From CAUZWH01 sp965247665 (GTDB lineage: Bacteria; Pseudomonadota; Alphaproteobacteria; SHVV01): 64,000 bases of DNA. The stretch covers positions 62,001-126,000 of the forward strand of contig CBDFHH010000001.1 in NCBI GenBank assembly GCA_965247665.1, in the 5' to 3' direction. Shown here piece by piece: positions 1-8,421 of the stretch; within the stretch, counting starts at the first letter, position 1, and each line of letters begins with the position of its first letter. Position numbers and translations under genes: made by a program. Under the pieces are notes generated by a model, which ran no database searches, was not told the DNA's origin, and was given only the letters and a program-made list of their open reading frames with translations.

Positions 1-2
1 GC

Positions 3-1007
3 GTAAACCACAGGGAAGGACGGATTCGTCACTTGTTGTTCTATGAATCGATTAGTGGGCAATTGCATCGGGAGAATTGGGACCGTCAACAAGGGCGGTG
101 GGTGGTAACACATCATCCCGGTTGGGTGCAGGACGGCTTGCCGCGCGCGATCAAGGATGCGTGCCGGCATCTCAAGTACCCGTCGTATTTAACGATCAAC
201 GAGAAGCAGACCTCGTTGCGCTTTAGGGAACTGCGGGCGCAGGATCCGGATGCGCCGATCCGCAACTTCCCGGGTTCCGAGCTGCGTGCGCTCGGTGCGG
301 TCGGAACCCCGATGGCCGAGGGCAGGCCGCCGATGGTGGTGCGCAACCGGCTGAAGGACTTCCTGGAGGCCCATAACGGGAAGCTGCTGCGGAGCATCCG
401 GGACAAGGTCCACCACGCGCTGATGCTGCAGGGCGGGTCCGGGGGACACTACGAGGTATGGCGCCTCAAGCCCGACAGCTATGAGATCGAGGACGTCGGC
501 CATCTCGTCTGGTCGCCGGATTTCGAGGAGATCGTGGTTCGGTTCGAGACCCTCGATGTGCGCCTCGGTTTTCGCCTCGGTGGGGTATTTCCGCTGGTTC
601 CGACGGGCCGGCGCCACGCACCGACGCTGTTGATGGACTGGCTGGTGGCGCGCGAGGGCCATGTCGCCCTGCCCTTCGTTGACAACGAGAACATTGACTT
701 TCGCTTCCATGCCGACGGCCGGGTCGAGGCGTCGCGGCGGGACGGTTCGGGGCCGGTCCCGGGCACCTGGCGGTGGTCGCGGGGCGAGCTGGTGGTGCAG
801 CTCGAGGGGATCGATAGTTTCACCAGATATCCCTGGCGCGAGTTGGCGCGGCACGTCGGTTGGACGGTGCCGGCGTGGGGCTGGGAAGCACCGGCGGAGG
901 CCGGTTTGCGGGCCGAGCGTCGGGTCGCACCGCCGCCGCCGCCCACGCGCGCAGAGGTTCTTGCAGAGAGACGCCGGCGCGCGCAGGACGTGTACGGGGG
1001 TCGCTGA
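3..1007 (+). CDS. Secreted protein of unknown function, copy 1 (5' end outside window)
   Basis: The frame is open from the first bases of the window, so this is the 3' part of a longer gene. A TTG at 33 is not a convincing start, because the residues before it already align with the internal part of the complete copy at 1365-2741. The two proteins are nearly identical over about 300 residues. The C-terminus has a proline run followed by a charged, Arg/Glu-rich tail (TRAEVLAERRRRAQ). I recognise no domain. Its full-length paralog has a signal peptide, so periplasmic or outer location is inferred. The copies differ by a few substitutions and by the length of the proline tract, which suggests a recent tandem duplication. 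Confidence 0.75.
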   Translation, partial: VNHREGRIRHLLFYESISGQLHRENWDRQQGRWVVTHHPGWVQDGLPRAIKDACRHLKYPSYLTINEKQTSLRFRELRAQDPDAPIRNFPGSELRALGAVGTPMAEGRPPMVVRNRLKDFLEAHNGKLLRSIRDKVHHALMLQGGSGGHYEVWRLKPDSYEIEDVGHLVWSPDFEEIVVRFETLDVRLGFRLGGVFPLVPTGRRHAPTLLMDWLVAREGHVALPFVDNENIDFRFHADGRVEASRRDGSGPVPGTWRWSRGELVVQLEGIDSFTRYPWRELARHVGWTVPAWGWEAPAEAGLRAERRVAPPPPPTRAEVLAERRRRAQDVYGGR

Positions 1008-1364
1008 TGGCCTCGGTCGCGATCACGCGCGAAAGACTGCACCGGTGGATGTGTTGGAGCCGAGGTTCAAGGCGTTAGCAAGGGAGATACGTCATGAAAC
1101 GTAGATTGAGCGTGGTGTGTGCAGCCGTTGTGGAGGGCGGTGCTCCGGATCCTAGGGGCTTGTGAGGCCCGGGCGGGCCGGACGCCAGTGCCGGCGGCTC
1201 GGCGGGAATCTGGTAGGGGGAGAATCGCGGGTGGGGGCCCACACCGTAAGATTCTGGTGGCTGGGCACCCACCGCGACCCGAGCAAGACCCAGGAAGTGT
1301 GTTTATGTTTATGACGTGCGTTCGGAACATCGGGCGGTGGAGGCAAAGGTAAGGGAACGTCGGA
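1008..1364. other. Gap between tandem paralogs with a possible signal-peptide relic
   Basis: These 357 bases separate the two paralogs. At 1094-1165 (+) an ATG follows a good ribosome binding site (GGGAG at 1082-1086) and encodes 23 residues beginning MKRRLSVVCAAVV, which resembles the start of a signal peptide before a TGA. It may be the 5' remnant of another copy or a short peptide. The bases just after the stop of copy 1 resemble those after copy 2, as expected if the duplicated unit runs slightly past the gene. I see no clear terminator or promoter. Confidence 0.3.
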
Positions 1365-2741
1365 ATGGTGAATAAACGTCTGGCCAGGATGACGTTGGCA
1401 ACGACGACGGTTTTGGTGTCGTTGTTGGGGACGTCCTTGGCGGCCGACTTTCACGACAACGCGAGCTCGCACGACGCCGCGTTCTTTAGCGATTTGTTGA
1501 GGGGTCGAGTGTGGGTAATTAGAAACGAAATTGCTTCATTCGGAATAGCGTCCGTATACGTAGATTTAGTGCAACACAAATCAAAGAAGTATTACAAATG
1601 GTACAACTGCCTTCCCTATCGAGAATCACGAAAAGAACCTCCAACGCCTTCGGGAAGGTATGGTCATCAAACGAGTGGTCTGCGGATACGAGACAGCGAT
1701 GATCATTCTGTTTTCATGTTCACAAGTCGTAATGGGAACAAGGAGGGACCTCCGCACCTGATGTTTTTTGAGCCCATCAGCGGGCAGTTTCATATTGAGG
1801 GGCAGAACCGCCAACAAGGGCGATGGGTCGTAGTACTTCGTGGGTGGGTGCAGGACGGTCTCCCGCGGGCGATCAAGGACGCCTGCCCGCATCTCAAGTA
1901 CCCGCCGTATTTAACGATCAACGAGAAGCAGACCTCGCTGCGCTTCTGGGAGATGAAGGCGCAGGACCCGGATGCGCCGATCCGCAACTTCCCGGGCTCC
2001 GAGCTGCGTGCGTTCGGTGCGGTCGGGACCCCGATGGCCGAGGGCAGGCCGCCGATGGTCATACGCAACCGGCTAAAGTACTTCCTGGAGGCCCATAACG
2101 GGAAGCTGCTGCGGAGCATCCGGCACAAGACCTACCACGCGCTGATGCTGCAGGGCGGGTCCGGGGGACACTACGAGGTATGGCGCCTCAAGCCCGACAG
2201 CTATGAGATCGAGGACGTCGGCCATCTCGTCTGGTCGCCGGATTTCGAGGAGATCGTGGTTCGGTTCGAGACCCTCGATGTGCGCCTCGATTTTCGCCTC
2301 GGTGAGGTATTTCCGCTTGCCCCGACGGGCCGGCGTCACGCGGCGACGCTGTTGATGGACTGGCTGGTGGCGCGCGAGGGCCGTGTCGCCCTGCCTTTCG
2401 TTGACAACGAGGACATTGACTTTCGCTTCCATGCCGACGGCCGGGTCGAAGCGCCGCGGCGGGACGGTTCGGGGCCGGTTTCGGGCACCTGGCGGTGGTC
2501 GCGGGGCAAGCTGGTGGTGCAGCTCGAGGGGATCGACAGTTCCACCAGCTATCCCTGGCGCGAGTTGGCGCGGTACGTCGGTTGGACGGCGCCGGCGTGG
2601 GGCTGGGAAGCACCGGCGGAGGCCCGTTTGCGGGCCGAGCGGCGGGTCGCATCGCCGCCGCCGCCGCCGCCGCCCACGCGTGCAGAGGTTCTTGAAGAGA
2701 AACGCCGGCGCGCGCAGGAAATGTACGGCACCGGTCGTTGA
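1365..2741 (+). CDS. Secreted protein of unknown function, copy 2 (complete)
   Basis: A 458-residue protein with an N-terminal signal peptide: basic start MVNKRLARM, a hydrophobic stretch, then TSLAA before the likely cleavage near residue 27. Residues 130-458 are nearly identical to copy 1. No catalytic motif or known domain is recognisable. The tail carries seven consecutive prolines (about residues 428-434) encoded by a CCG-type triplet repeat that is longer than in copy 1, then a charged helix (TRAEVLEEKRRRAQ). The start follows AAGGGA at 1350-1355. It lies on the chromosomal side of the tRNA fragment at 2811, so it may predate the element to its right. Function unknown. Confidence 0.8.
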   Translation: MVNKRLARMTLATTTVLVSLLGTSLAADFHDNASSHDAAFFSDLLRGRVWVIRNEIASFGIASVYVDLVQHKSKKYYKWYNCLPYRESRKEPPTPSGRYGHQTSGLRIRDSDDHSVFMFTSRNGNKEGPPHLMFFEPISGQFHIEGQNRQQGRWVVVLRGWVQDGLPRAIKDACPHLKYPPYLTINEKQTSLRFWEMKAQDPDAPIRNFPGSELRAFGAVGTPMAEGRPPMVIRNRLKYFLEAHNGKLLRSIRHKTYHALMLQGGSGGHYEVWRLKPDSYEIEDVGHLVWSPDFEEIVVRFETLDVRLDFRLGEVFPLAPTGRRHAATLLMDWLVAREGRVALPFVDNEDIDFRFHADGRVEAPRRDGSGPVSGTWRWSRGKLVVQLEGIDSSTSYPWRELARYVGWTAPAWGWEAPAEARLRAERRVASPPPPPPPTRAEVLEEKRRRAQEMYGTGR

Positions 2742-2810
2742 TGGCCTCGATCGCAACCCGTTGTCCTGATTCACGACCTGGCGCGGGCGCTGGTGAGGGG
2801 ATGGCGATGC

Positions 2811-2854
2811 GGTTGCGTGGGTTGGATTTGAACCAACGACCTTCAGGTTATGAG
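2811..2854 (-). tRNA. 3' fragment of initiator tRNA-Met (attachment-site relic)
   Basis: On the minus strand this reads from the anticodon loop (CTCATAA) through the anticodon 3' arm, variable loop, T arm (GGTTCAAATCC) and acceptor 3' strand (CGCAACC). It matches the 3' half of alphaproteobacterial initiator tRNA-Met as I know it, with one T-stem-side difference (CCCACGC where CCCCCGC is usual). No encoded CCA follows, and the 5' half is absent: the sequence right of 2854 is unrelated. tRNA 3' halves are classic attachment sites for tyrosine-recombinase elements, and an integrase begins 160 bp away. It cannot make a functional tRNA. Confidence 0.8.
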
Positions 2855-3013
2855 TGTGGGATAGACCATTTCTCAATTATGCGCAGGATTGCGTGAAGAT
2901 ACTCTAACTCTCTGCGTTTGAGAGAGTTTTTGGTATGGTAAGCTCCGCGTGATCGCGTGGAAATACCCGCGATTTTGCTCCCATTTGGACCAACGAATTG
3001 TTGGGGGGATACC

Positions 3014-3216
3014 ATGCCGAAGATCAACAAACGCCTGATCGAGTCCGCCGAGGCTCGAGACAAAGCTTATGACATCAACGACAGCGAACTCCGTGGCTTC
3101 GGCGTCTACGTGCTGCCCAGCGGTACCCGATCCTTCTTCGTTCGCTACCGCCTGAGCGGCCGGCGGGACTCTTGCTCGCAGCCGGTTCTCCCCCGCACCT
3201 ATCTGGAGGACCTGGT
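3014..3216 (+). pseudogene. Tyrosine integrase, N-terminal fragment
   Basis: The ATG follows a strong GGGGGG ribosome site at 3003-3008. The first 52 residues (MPKINKRLIESAEAR..., then LRGFGVYVLPSGTRSFFVRYR) are the arm-binding N-terminal domain of island-type tyrosine recombinases of the DUF4102 group. After SGRR (about residue 53) the similarity stops, and the frame ends at 3277 without a core-binding or catalytic domain, so the protein is non-functional. Full-length members have about 400 residues. Its place beside the tRNA fragment is the standard island-end arrangement. A separate internal integrase fragment lies inverted at 8905-9120. Confidence 0.8.
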
Positions 3217-3390
3217 AAGAAAACCCCACTTCACAACGCGGCCCTTGCGCCGACGCCGAAAGCCATCGAGACGATAGTAGTGCTTTTGGATGCGGGTGCC
3301 GATCCCACCACCCAAGATAACAAAGGGAACACCGCAGCCGATTACTTGGAGAACGACAAGAGACGCTGGCTGAACCGGCACGAGCGCGAG
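3214..3390 (+). pseudogene. Ankyrin-repeat protein fragment
   Basis: In the frame starting at 3214 the translation begins GKKTPLHNAAL and continues through IVVLLDAGADPTTQDNKGNT and AADYL. These are ankyrin consensus elements (TPLHxAA, VxxLLxAGADP, D..G.TA.DY). There is no upstream start of its own: the left end abuts the integrase fragment. On the right the same frame runs without a break into HsdM C-terminal sequence. About one and a half repeats survive. I treat it as a recombination relic, not a gene. Confidence 0.75.
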
Positions 3391-3621
3391 GCGACGTGGG
3401 ACGAACAGGATGCGCCGGAGGGCCGTTGGCGCAGCTACAGCTATGAGTAGATCGCTGCGCGTGACAAGACCAGCCTCGACATCTTCTGGCTCAAGGACAA
3501 GAGCTTGACCGACCTCGACAACCTGCCTGAGCCCGACGACCTAGCCGAAGAGATCATCGAGAACCTCGAAGCAGGCTTGAACAGCTTCCGCGAAGTCCTG
3601 GCCGGATTGGGAACCCGGTAG
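3391..3621 (+). pseudogene. hsdM: Type I restriction-modification HsdM, C-terminal fragment with nonsense codon
   Basis: From about 3391 the translation gives EGRWRSYSYE, a TAG at 3448-3450, then IAARDKTSLDIFWLKD, LPEPDDLAEEIIENLEAGL and SFREVL, ending at the TAG at 3619-3621. This is the C-terminal tail of HsdM N6-adenine methyltransferases. The internal TAG occupies a position that is usually Glu, so a single GAG-to-TAG change explains it. The catalytic NPPF/Y methylase domain is absent. The AlbA_2 gene 119 bp downstream fits, since such genes are often accessory to type I loci. Confidence 0.75.
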
Positions 3622-3740
3622 ATTGTGGGCCGCTGACCTCGCCATTCAAAGGGCACTGCGTGTGCGCATAGACGCGGTTCCGAAGTCGACGGCGTGCAAT
3701 CACACGCCTTTCTGATTTCTTGATCGGAGCAAGCAAGTAG

Positions 3741-5018
3741 TTGACCCAGGTTCTCTCAAAGCCAGTCGACCAGATTGACATCCACGACATCGAATCGTTG
3801 ATAGAATCGAGGGTTCCCGAGGGGGAACGGATTGAATTCAAAGAGGCCCTTCCAGCGAAGGGCCGCACGCCAGATCCTTGGACGAACGGCCAAGATGAGA
3901 TTGGAGATCGTGCAAAGAGCGCCATCCTTGAAGAAACCGTAGCATTCGCCAACGCGCACGGTGGCGCTCTGGTGTTGGGCATCAAGGAGAGCGGCTCGAA
4001 GCCACCCGTAGCGAAGGAAATCAAGCCAGTACCGAGATGCGGCGAACTGGCGGATCGCCTGAAGTTGGTGTTTCGCGACTGCGTCGAACCGCAGCTCCCT
4101 TTCATCGAGATCTTCGGGGTCGAGACAGAGGGCCGGAGCGGTGTGGTCATCCTTCGCGTGGGGCGGTCAAGGCAGGCACCTCACCGAATCACCAAAACGC
4201 TCGTCTGTCCCATTCGACGTTCCGACCGCTGCGAGAAAATGACCATGCGTGAGATCCAGGACATGACGCTCAACGTCGCTCGGGGACTCGAGCGGCTGAA
4301 CGGGCGACTTAACGAGCGCCACGAGCACTTTCTGCGTGAGTTCGAGCGTCTACCCCAGGGATACGGACTTCGGATGACCGCGGTACCCGTGGTTGAGGAT
4401 TTGCCGCTGGATCGAGTGTTTCGCGGACGCGACATCATCCCGGAACTGGCGGAACCGTGGCACAAAATCTTCGGGCATACGCCGGAAAACAAAGTGGAAC
4501 TGCCATGGATAGAGCCCAGCGACCTCCTGCTCAATTGGCGACCGATGCTGCGCGCAGCGCGGGCGGACCCCGACAGCAGCGGGTGGCACCATAGCAGTTA
4601 CCGAGAGATTCACTGGGATGGTCTATTGGAATTAGGTTTTGTTTGGGAGGGAAAAGAGCGCCGTGATCTTCATCCCGCCTGGCCAATCGTCATCTTCGCG
4701 AACCTGGCCGCATGGGCGGATCGTGTCAGGCGATACGCCAATGTGCCTTCTGCGGAATATGCGGTTGAGGTCCAGCTAGATGTTAAGCGGCTTCCGATAA
4801 ATGAAGAACGGCTGAATGCTCATTATTCGCTACCAAGGCTTGGGCCCGGTTCCACAGTGTTCCCCCGGTACGCCTTGGGCGATCCGACAGACGTCGGCCA
4901 ACTTCTCAAATCATTCCATCATGATTTCTGGAATCGCCTTGGACAAGACGTGGGCGACGAAGATGGTAATTTTGTAATCGAGAATTGGCCCGGGCAAGAC
5001 ACCGGAGAAAAAGACTAA
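3741..5018 (+). CDS. AlbA_2 (Schlafen-like) domain ATP-binding protein
   Basis: A 425-residue protein with a TTG start preceded by GGAG at 3726-3729. Residues 20-160 fit the AlbA_2 domain: an early acidic/basic motif (RIEFKEALP), a helix ending AFANAHGGALVLGI, and VVILRVGRS before the closing strands. The rest (about 190-425) is unassigned and hydrophilic. AlbA_2 proteins are predicted nucleic-acid or nucleotide-binding proteins, often linked to type I restriction or phage-defence loci. Here it directly follows the HsdM tail, so it is probably the last intact gene of a ruined restriction locus. Its own activity cannot be told from sequence. Confidence 0.7.
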   Translation: MTQVLSKPVDQIDIHDIESLIESRVPEGERIEFKEALPAKGRTPDPWTNGQDEIGDRAKSAILEETVAFANAHGGALVLGIKESGSKPPVAKEIKPVPRCGELADRLKLVFRDCVEPQLPFIEIFGVETEGRSGVVILRVGRSRQAPHRITKTLVCPIRRSDRCEKMTMREIQDMTLNVARGLERLNGRLNERHEHFLREFERLPQGYGLRMTAVPVVEDLPLDRVFRGRDIIPELAEPWHKIFGHTPENKVELPWIEPSDLLLNWRPMLRAARADPDSSGWHHSSYREIHWDGLLELGFVWEGKERRDLHPAWPIVIFANLAAWADRVRRYANVPSAEYAVEVQLDVKRLPINEERLNAHYSLPRLGPGSTVFPRYALGDPTDVGQLLKSFHHDFWNRLGQDVGDEDGNFVIENWPGQDTGEKD

Positions 5019-5182
5019 GTGGCGGTTTTCCGAGCGTCCATCCGACCATGTTAGGTCAATGAGGATGAGGTAGCGGGCACGGAGCGCTTCTGCCAGCTTG
5101 GGAAGCTTCTGCGCAAGACGGTCGACCCGCTCGTCAGCCGCAGGAGCCCTGGCTGCAAGAGTATTACGGGCAAACTCGGCGC

Positions 5183-6023
5183 ATGCTTTCCCCGTTTGTC
5201 GGGCGGAACGGCAATCGGCCGCCACTTCCTCTAGACGATGTGCGGATGCTGTATGCCAGGGCGCGCCACAGCCATGCCTTTGGCGAAGAGAAGCACTACG
5301 CCTCGCTGCTCGCGGCGCTGGACCCCGTGCGGAGCATTCTCCGTTCGCATCCCACGCTGGCGCAGGTTGTAAGTCATATCATCGGCAGAGACGATTTCTG
5401 GATGCAGATCCTAGGCAGCGGTGGCTTGACCTCCTTGACGGACCTGGTTGTGGGACTGATGGCGCGTGCCGATGAGCTGGCCGGCGAGTGTTTCGGGGCG
5501 GCGGCGAGCGAACTGAACGCGTTTCTCGCCCTGGCCGGGGACGGAGAGTCGACCGGCGTACTCGGCGACCTGGAAGTCGGATGCGATGCTCTTTTGGGAG
5601 CTGACCCTGAAGGAAAGGATCGACATCGCAGACGGCATGGCGATCATCCCATTCGAGCAGGTGCGAGCGTATGTGGACGAGCGCTTGGTGGAAGAACTCG
5701 CCCCACGGGACGCCGTGTTCAACGGCTGGAGTTCGGTCGGGGCGGCGGTGAGACCGTTCCGATGGCGGCCTGCGTTCCCTCGGATGGGTTACGAAGGAGG
5801 GCCGGAACCGGAGCGGCCGGGACCGTTCTTCAGGGACGCGCGGATTTTCTTGGAGCTGCTTGCCGTAGCCCACGGGGCGCCCGTGTTGCGTCTTGCGGAA
5901 TTGAACAACTGCATCGACCGGTCCGCCGGCAGGCTCCTGGGCCGGAAACGCCATGCCCCCGGCTTCTACCTGCTGGGCAATAGGAATGTCGTCGAGGGTC
6001 ATGGTGGACCTCCGTTGCTGTGA
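5183..6023 (+). pseudogene. Frameshifted gene of unknown function
   Basis: Two reading frames join into one coherent protein. From 5183 (possibly further upstream) the first frame reads MLSPFVGRNGNRPPLPLDD through ASELNAFLALAGDG. Near 5586-5600 coding quality moves to another frame, which runs from LTLKERIDIADGMAII through LRLAELNNCIDRSAGRLLG to a stop at 6023. Amino-acid content and third-base GC look coding on both sides. I recognise no family. The 164 bases before it, after the AlbA_2 gene, show nothing convincing. It may instead be a programmed or sequencing frameshift. Confidence 0.5.
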
Positions 6024-6090
6024 TTGGAACGCCGCCCAAGCGCGTTCGAGCGCGCCCGCGGGCGGCGTTCAAAGAATTAATGGGAAGTGG

Positions 6091-6495
6091 TTAGAGGATT
6101 TTGAGGGTCGTGATGATGAACGCCGCAAGCGCTATGTTGGTGCCGATCATCCACCTGCGTGTGTCGTTCTTGGCGTCGGTGACGAGGGTCTGCATGCGCG
6201 CTTCCAAAGCTTTGGAGCGCTCCTCGACTTTCTCGAAGCTGGAATCGATCGTCTTGAAGCTGGAGTCGACCTTTTCGAAGCGGACGTTCATTTCTGCGCG
6301 GAGCTCTGTGAATGACGTATTCACTTCGGTGCGGAAATTTGCGAGGTCGGTCTTCGTGACGACGGTTTCCTCGAGCACGCGAAGGCTCTGCCGGACCACC
6401 ACTTCAGCTACGGACTCGTCCATGCCAGCGCTGATCAATTCCTTGATGTTGGCATGGGTATCTGGGATGTGGATTCCCGATGTCATGGCAGTCAT
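6091..6495 (-). CDS. Small coiled-coil protein with C-terminal membrane anchor
   Basis: A 134-residue protein. Residues about 45-105 carry heptad-like, repetitive sequence (repeated SSFKTIDSSFEKVEE-type segments) predicting a coiled coil, and the last 18 residues (IGTNIALAAFIITTLKIL) form one membrane helix. The layout resembles DUF1640/CCDC90-type small proteins, which I offer only as a resemblance. AGAGAG lies about nine bases upstream of the ATG. It stands alone on the minus strand between two broken genes, so it may be a surviving passenger of the element. Confidence 0.65.
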   Translation of the reverse strand: MTAMTSGIHIPDTHANIKELISAGMDESVAEVVVRQSLRVLEETVVTKTDLANFRTEVNTSFTELRAEMNVRFEKVDSSFKTIDSSFEKVEERSKALEARMQTLVTDAKNDTRRWMIGTNIALAAFIITTLKIL

Positions 6496-6630
6496 GATGT
6501 TAAACTCTCTGTGATCTGGGCGAAAGGGGCGGATGGTGGTGGCTCCCGGCTTCCTCTCTCCCGGGTTCGTTCCGAACGGCTCTCCTTCAGCTCCCGCGCC
6601 GGATGCTCGTGACGGTCATGCTGGTACGCT

Positions 6631-7199
6631 TTAATCGACCTCTTCGAAGGTGCATTCGCTCTGGGCGTAGACCTCGCCGTCTTCGGCAACGAGTCTGGGC
6701 TCGCCGTTGGTGTCGGTGATGGTCTTCTGGTTATTCCAATAGACCTCGGTCTCGCTTGTGTAGTTGGCTTGCCAAGAGCGGTCTTGCTTGAGGTGGAAGT
6801 GCGAGCAGGCGATTGAGACATCGAAACATCGGTGGCAATTCTTCCCTGAGGCCTTCGTTGTGGGTAAGGGAGAGCCCGGTTGCACGCTCGAACGCGGCGA
6901 CTTCCCAATCGGGGATGCGATCATGGTAGAGGTCGAGGTAGAACAGTCGAAGGGCACTCTTGGCGTAGCTCGATTCGAAGTTGTCCTCGGGTCGGAACAT
7001 GCGGGCGCCGTCTCCCATTGAACTCTGTGAGTCCCGGTGGCCGCGGGTGATGGCACCGAGGCTGTCGAGTCGCCGTACGATCGTGCTGATGAAGCGGCGT
7101 TCGCCTTTGACGTCCGTCGTAATGGGACGGAACAGTGGTGCGCAGGCCTGGTGGGTGCGATGGCAGGTTTTTGGGTAGATGGATTCAGGTAATCTGAAT
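6631..7199 (-). pseudogene. Frameshifted gene of unknown function
   Basis: On the minus strand one frame reads KTCHRTHQACAPLF, GERRFISTIVRRLDSLGAI and FESSYAKSALRLFYLDLYHD down to EGLREELPP near 6845. There coding shifts by one base to HRCFDVSIACSHFHLKQDRS, WQANYTSETEVYWNNQKT and ECTFEEVD, ending at the TAA at 6631-6633. Both parts have protein-like composition and meet at one point, so a single-base frameshift is likely. The 5' end overlaps the lysozyme stop at 7185, and no standard start is visible, so that end may be truncated as well. Family unknown. Confidence 0.5.
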
Positions 7200-7631
7200 G
7201 GCGGCGCCGTAAAGAGCCGCCTCCGCCTCCCGCCGCCTGATCAGCCCCTTGAGCCTGCGCCCACCGGCCCACACCCAGCGCCAGAACTCGCCTGGCACCG
7301 CATTGTGCTCCTCGCGGTTCACCTTTCGCCGGAGCGTCGAGCGCTGCAACGCGCCGGCGCCGAGATTGAAGGTGAAGGAGCCGAGCGCGTCGAACCGGCC
7401 GTCCTCGAGCGGTATCCGGATGAGGCGCAGCACGGCCCGCTCGGCTGCCCCGACGTCGCGGCGCAGCAGCTCCTCGGCCGCCGCCTCGTCGATGCCGCCC
7501 GCGTACCGCTCGCGCTCCTCGTCCCGCACCACGTGGCCGTAGCCGATGGTGGGCCAGCCGCCAGGACAGATGTAGATCTTAGGACTAAAGCTTTCGAAGC
7601 GCTTGATCAGCCGTGTATCAGCGACGGTCAC
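7185..7631 (-). CDS. GH24 phage-type lysozyme (endolysin)
   Basis: Hydrolyses the beta-1,4 bond between MurNAc and GlcNAc in peptidoglycan. I place the start at the GTG at 7631 (VTVADTRLIKRFESF), giving 148 residues, the usual size for this family. Longer starts would overlap the divergent nuclease gene. Visible motifs are the catalytic Glu in KRFESF, the CPGGWPTIGYGH active-site loop, and FDALGSFTFNLGAGALQRST in the C-lobe. It has no signal peptide, as expected for a holin- or SAR-independent phage endolysin. It looks like a prophage passenger, and no holin is seen beside it. Confidence 0.8.
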   Translation of the reverse strand: MTVADTRLIKRFESFSPKIYICPGGWPTIGYGHVVRDEERERYAGGIDEAAAEELLRRDVGAAERAVLRLIRIPLEDGRFDALGSFTFNLGAGALQRSTLRRKVNREEHNAVPGEFWRWVWAGGRRLKGLIRRREAEAALYGAAIQIT

Positions 7632-7654
7632 GGAGCGAGGTCCGGAGGAACCCG

Positions 7655-8386
7655 ATGACGCCGTATCGGATTGTGCTGCCAGCGCTGATTGCATCGTTCT
7701 TCGCCGTCGCCGCTCTCGAGCCTGCTCATGCACATGGCGGAGGCATAGACGGCCTTGGCTGTCATCACGACCGGAAACGGGGCGGCTACCACTGCCACAG
7801 AGGTGCGCTCGCCGGGCGATCCTTCGCTTCGAAGGCCGAGGCCGGCCGAGCCCTCAAGGGCGAGGTACCGTCTCCATCCGAGAACGCTCCGTCCACGGTT
7901 CCCTATGACAGAAAGCTCTACGGCCGCTGGATCGATCAGGATGGCGACTGCCAGGACACCCGGCACGAGGTCCTGATCGCCGAGAGCACCGTGCCCGTGA
8001 CGCTCGACGCGAAGGGCTGCCGCGTTGTCGCCGGCCAATGGGAGGATCCCTACACGGGGCGCGTGTTCACCAATCCCCGCAATCTGGACATCGACCACTT
8101 CGTTCCGTTGGCGGAGGTCCATCGCAGCGGCGGCCACGCTTGGACACCGGCCGAACGTCGCCGCTATGCCAACGATCTCTCCAACCCCGACACGCTCATC
8201 GCCGTCTGGAAATCGGCAAACCGATCAAAGGGTGACCGGGACCCTGCCTACTGGCTTCCGCCGAACCAGGCGTATCGATGCGAGTACTTGAAGACCTGGG
8301 TCGCCCTGAAGCGCCACTGGAGGCTCGTGGCAGACCCCGTGGAGGCGAGGTTCTTGGCCGCCAGCGCGTGCCTGAGCACCGAGTGA
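7655..8386 (+). CDS. Secreted HNH (GmrSD/DUF1524-type) nuclease
   Basis: A 243-residue protein. The ATG at 7655 follows an ideal GGAGG at 7643-7648. Residues 1-26 are a signal peptide (LIASFFAVAALEPAHAH). A His/Cys-rich segment follows (GCHHDRKRGGYHCHRG), similar to the YHYH-like region of secreted nucleases. The nuclease core is LDIDHFVPLAEVH around residue 148, then NDLSNPDTLIAVWKSANRSKGD around residues 175-193, giving the His...Asn...Asn metal site of the beta-beta-alpha fold. It should act outside the cytoplasm on DNA. It is divergent from the lysozyme, with 23 bp between the chosen starts. Confidence 0.8.
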   Translation: MTPYRIVLPALIASFFAVAALEPAHAHGGGIDGLGCHHDRKRGGYHCHRGALAGRSFASKAEAGRALKGEVPSPSENAPSTVPYDRKLYGRWIDQDGDCQDTRHEVLIAESTVPVTLDAKGCRVVAGQWEDPYTGRVFTNPRNLDIDHFVPLAEVHRSGGHAWTPAERRRYANDLSNPDTLIAVWKSANRSKGDRDPAYWLPPNQAYRCEYLKTWVALKRHWRLVADPVEARFLAASACLSTE

Positions 8387-8421
8387 CCTCCGCTCCAATG
8401 GGTGCAGAGGGGCTGAGATTG

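Noticed and set aside
4911..5225. 104-residue minus frame between the AlbA_2 gene and the frameshifted gene
   Set aside because: Part looks protein-like (RVDRLAQKLPKLAEALRARY), but it overlaps the AlbA_2 3' end and has no start signal or family.
5379..6002. Minus-strand frame starting MTLDDIPIAQQ with a good GGAGG site
   Set aside because: The ribosome site is attractive, but the opposite strand has far better coding composition through 5586-6023, and the minus translation degrades after about 40 residues.
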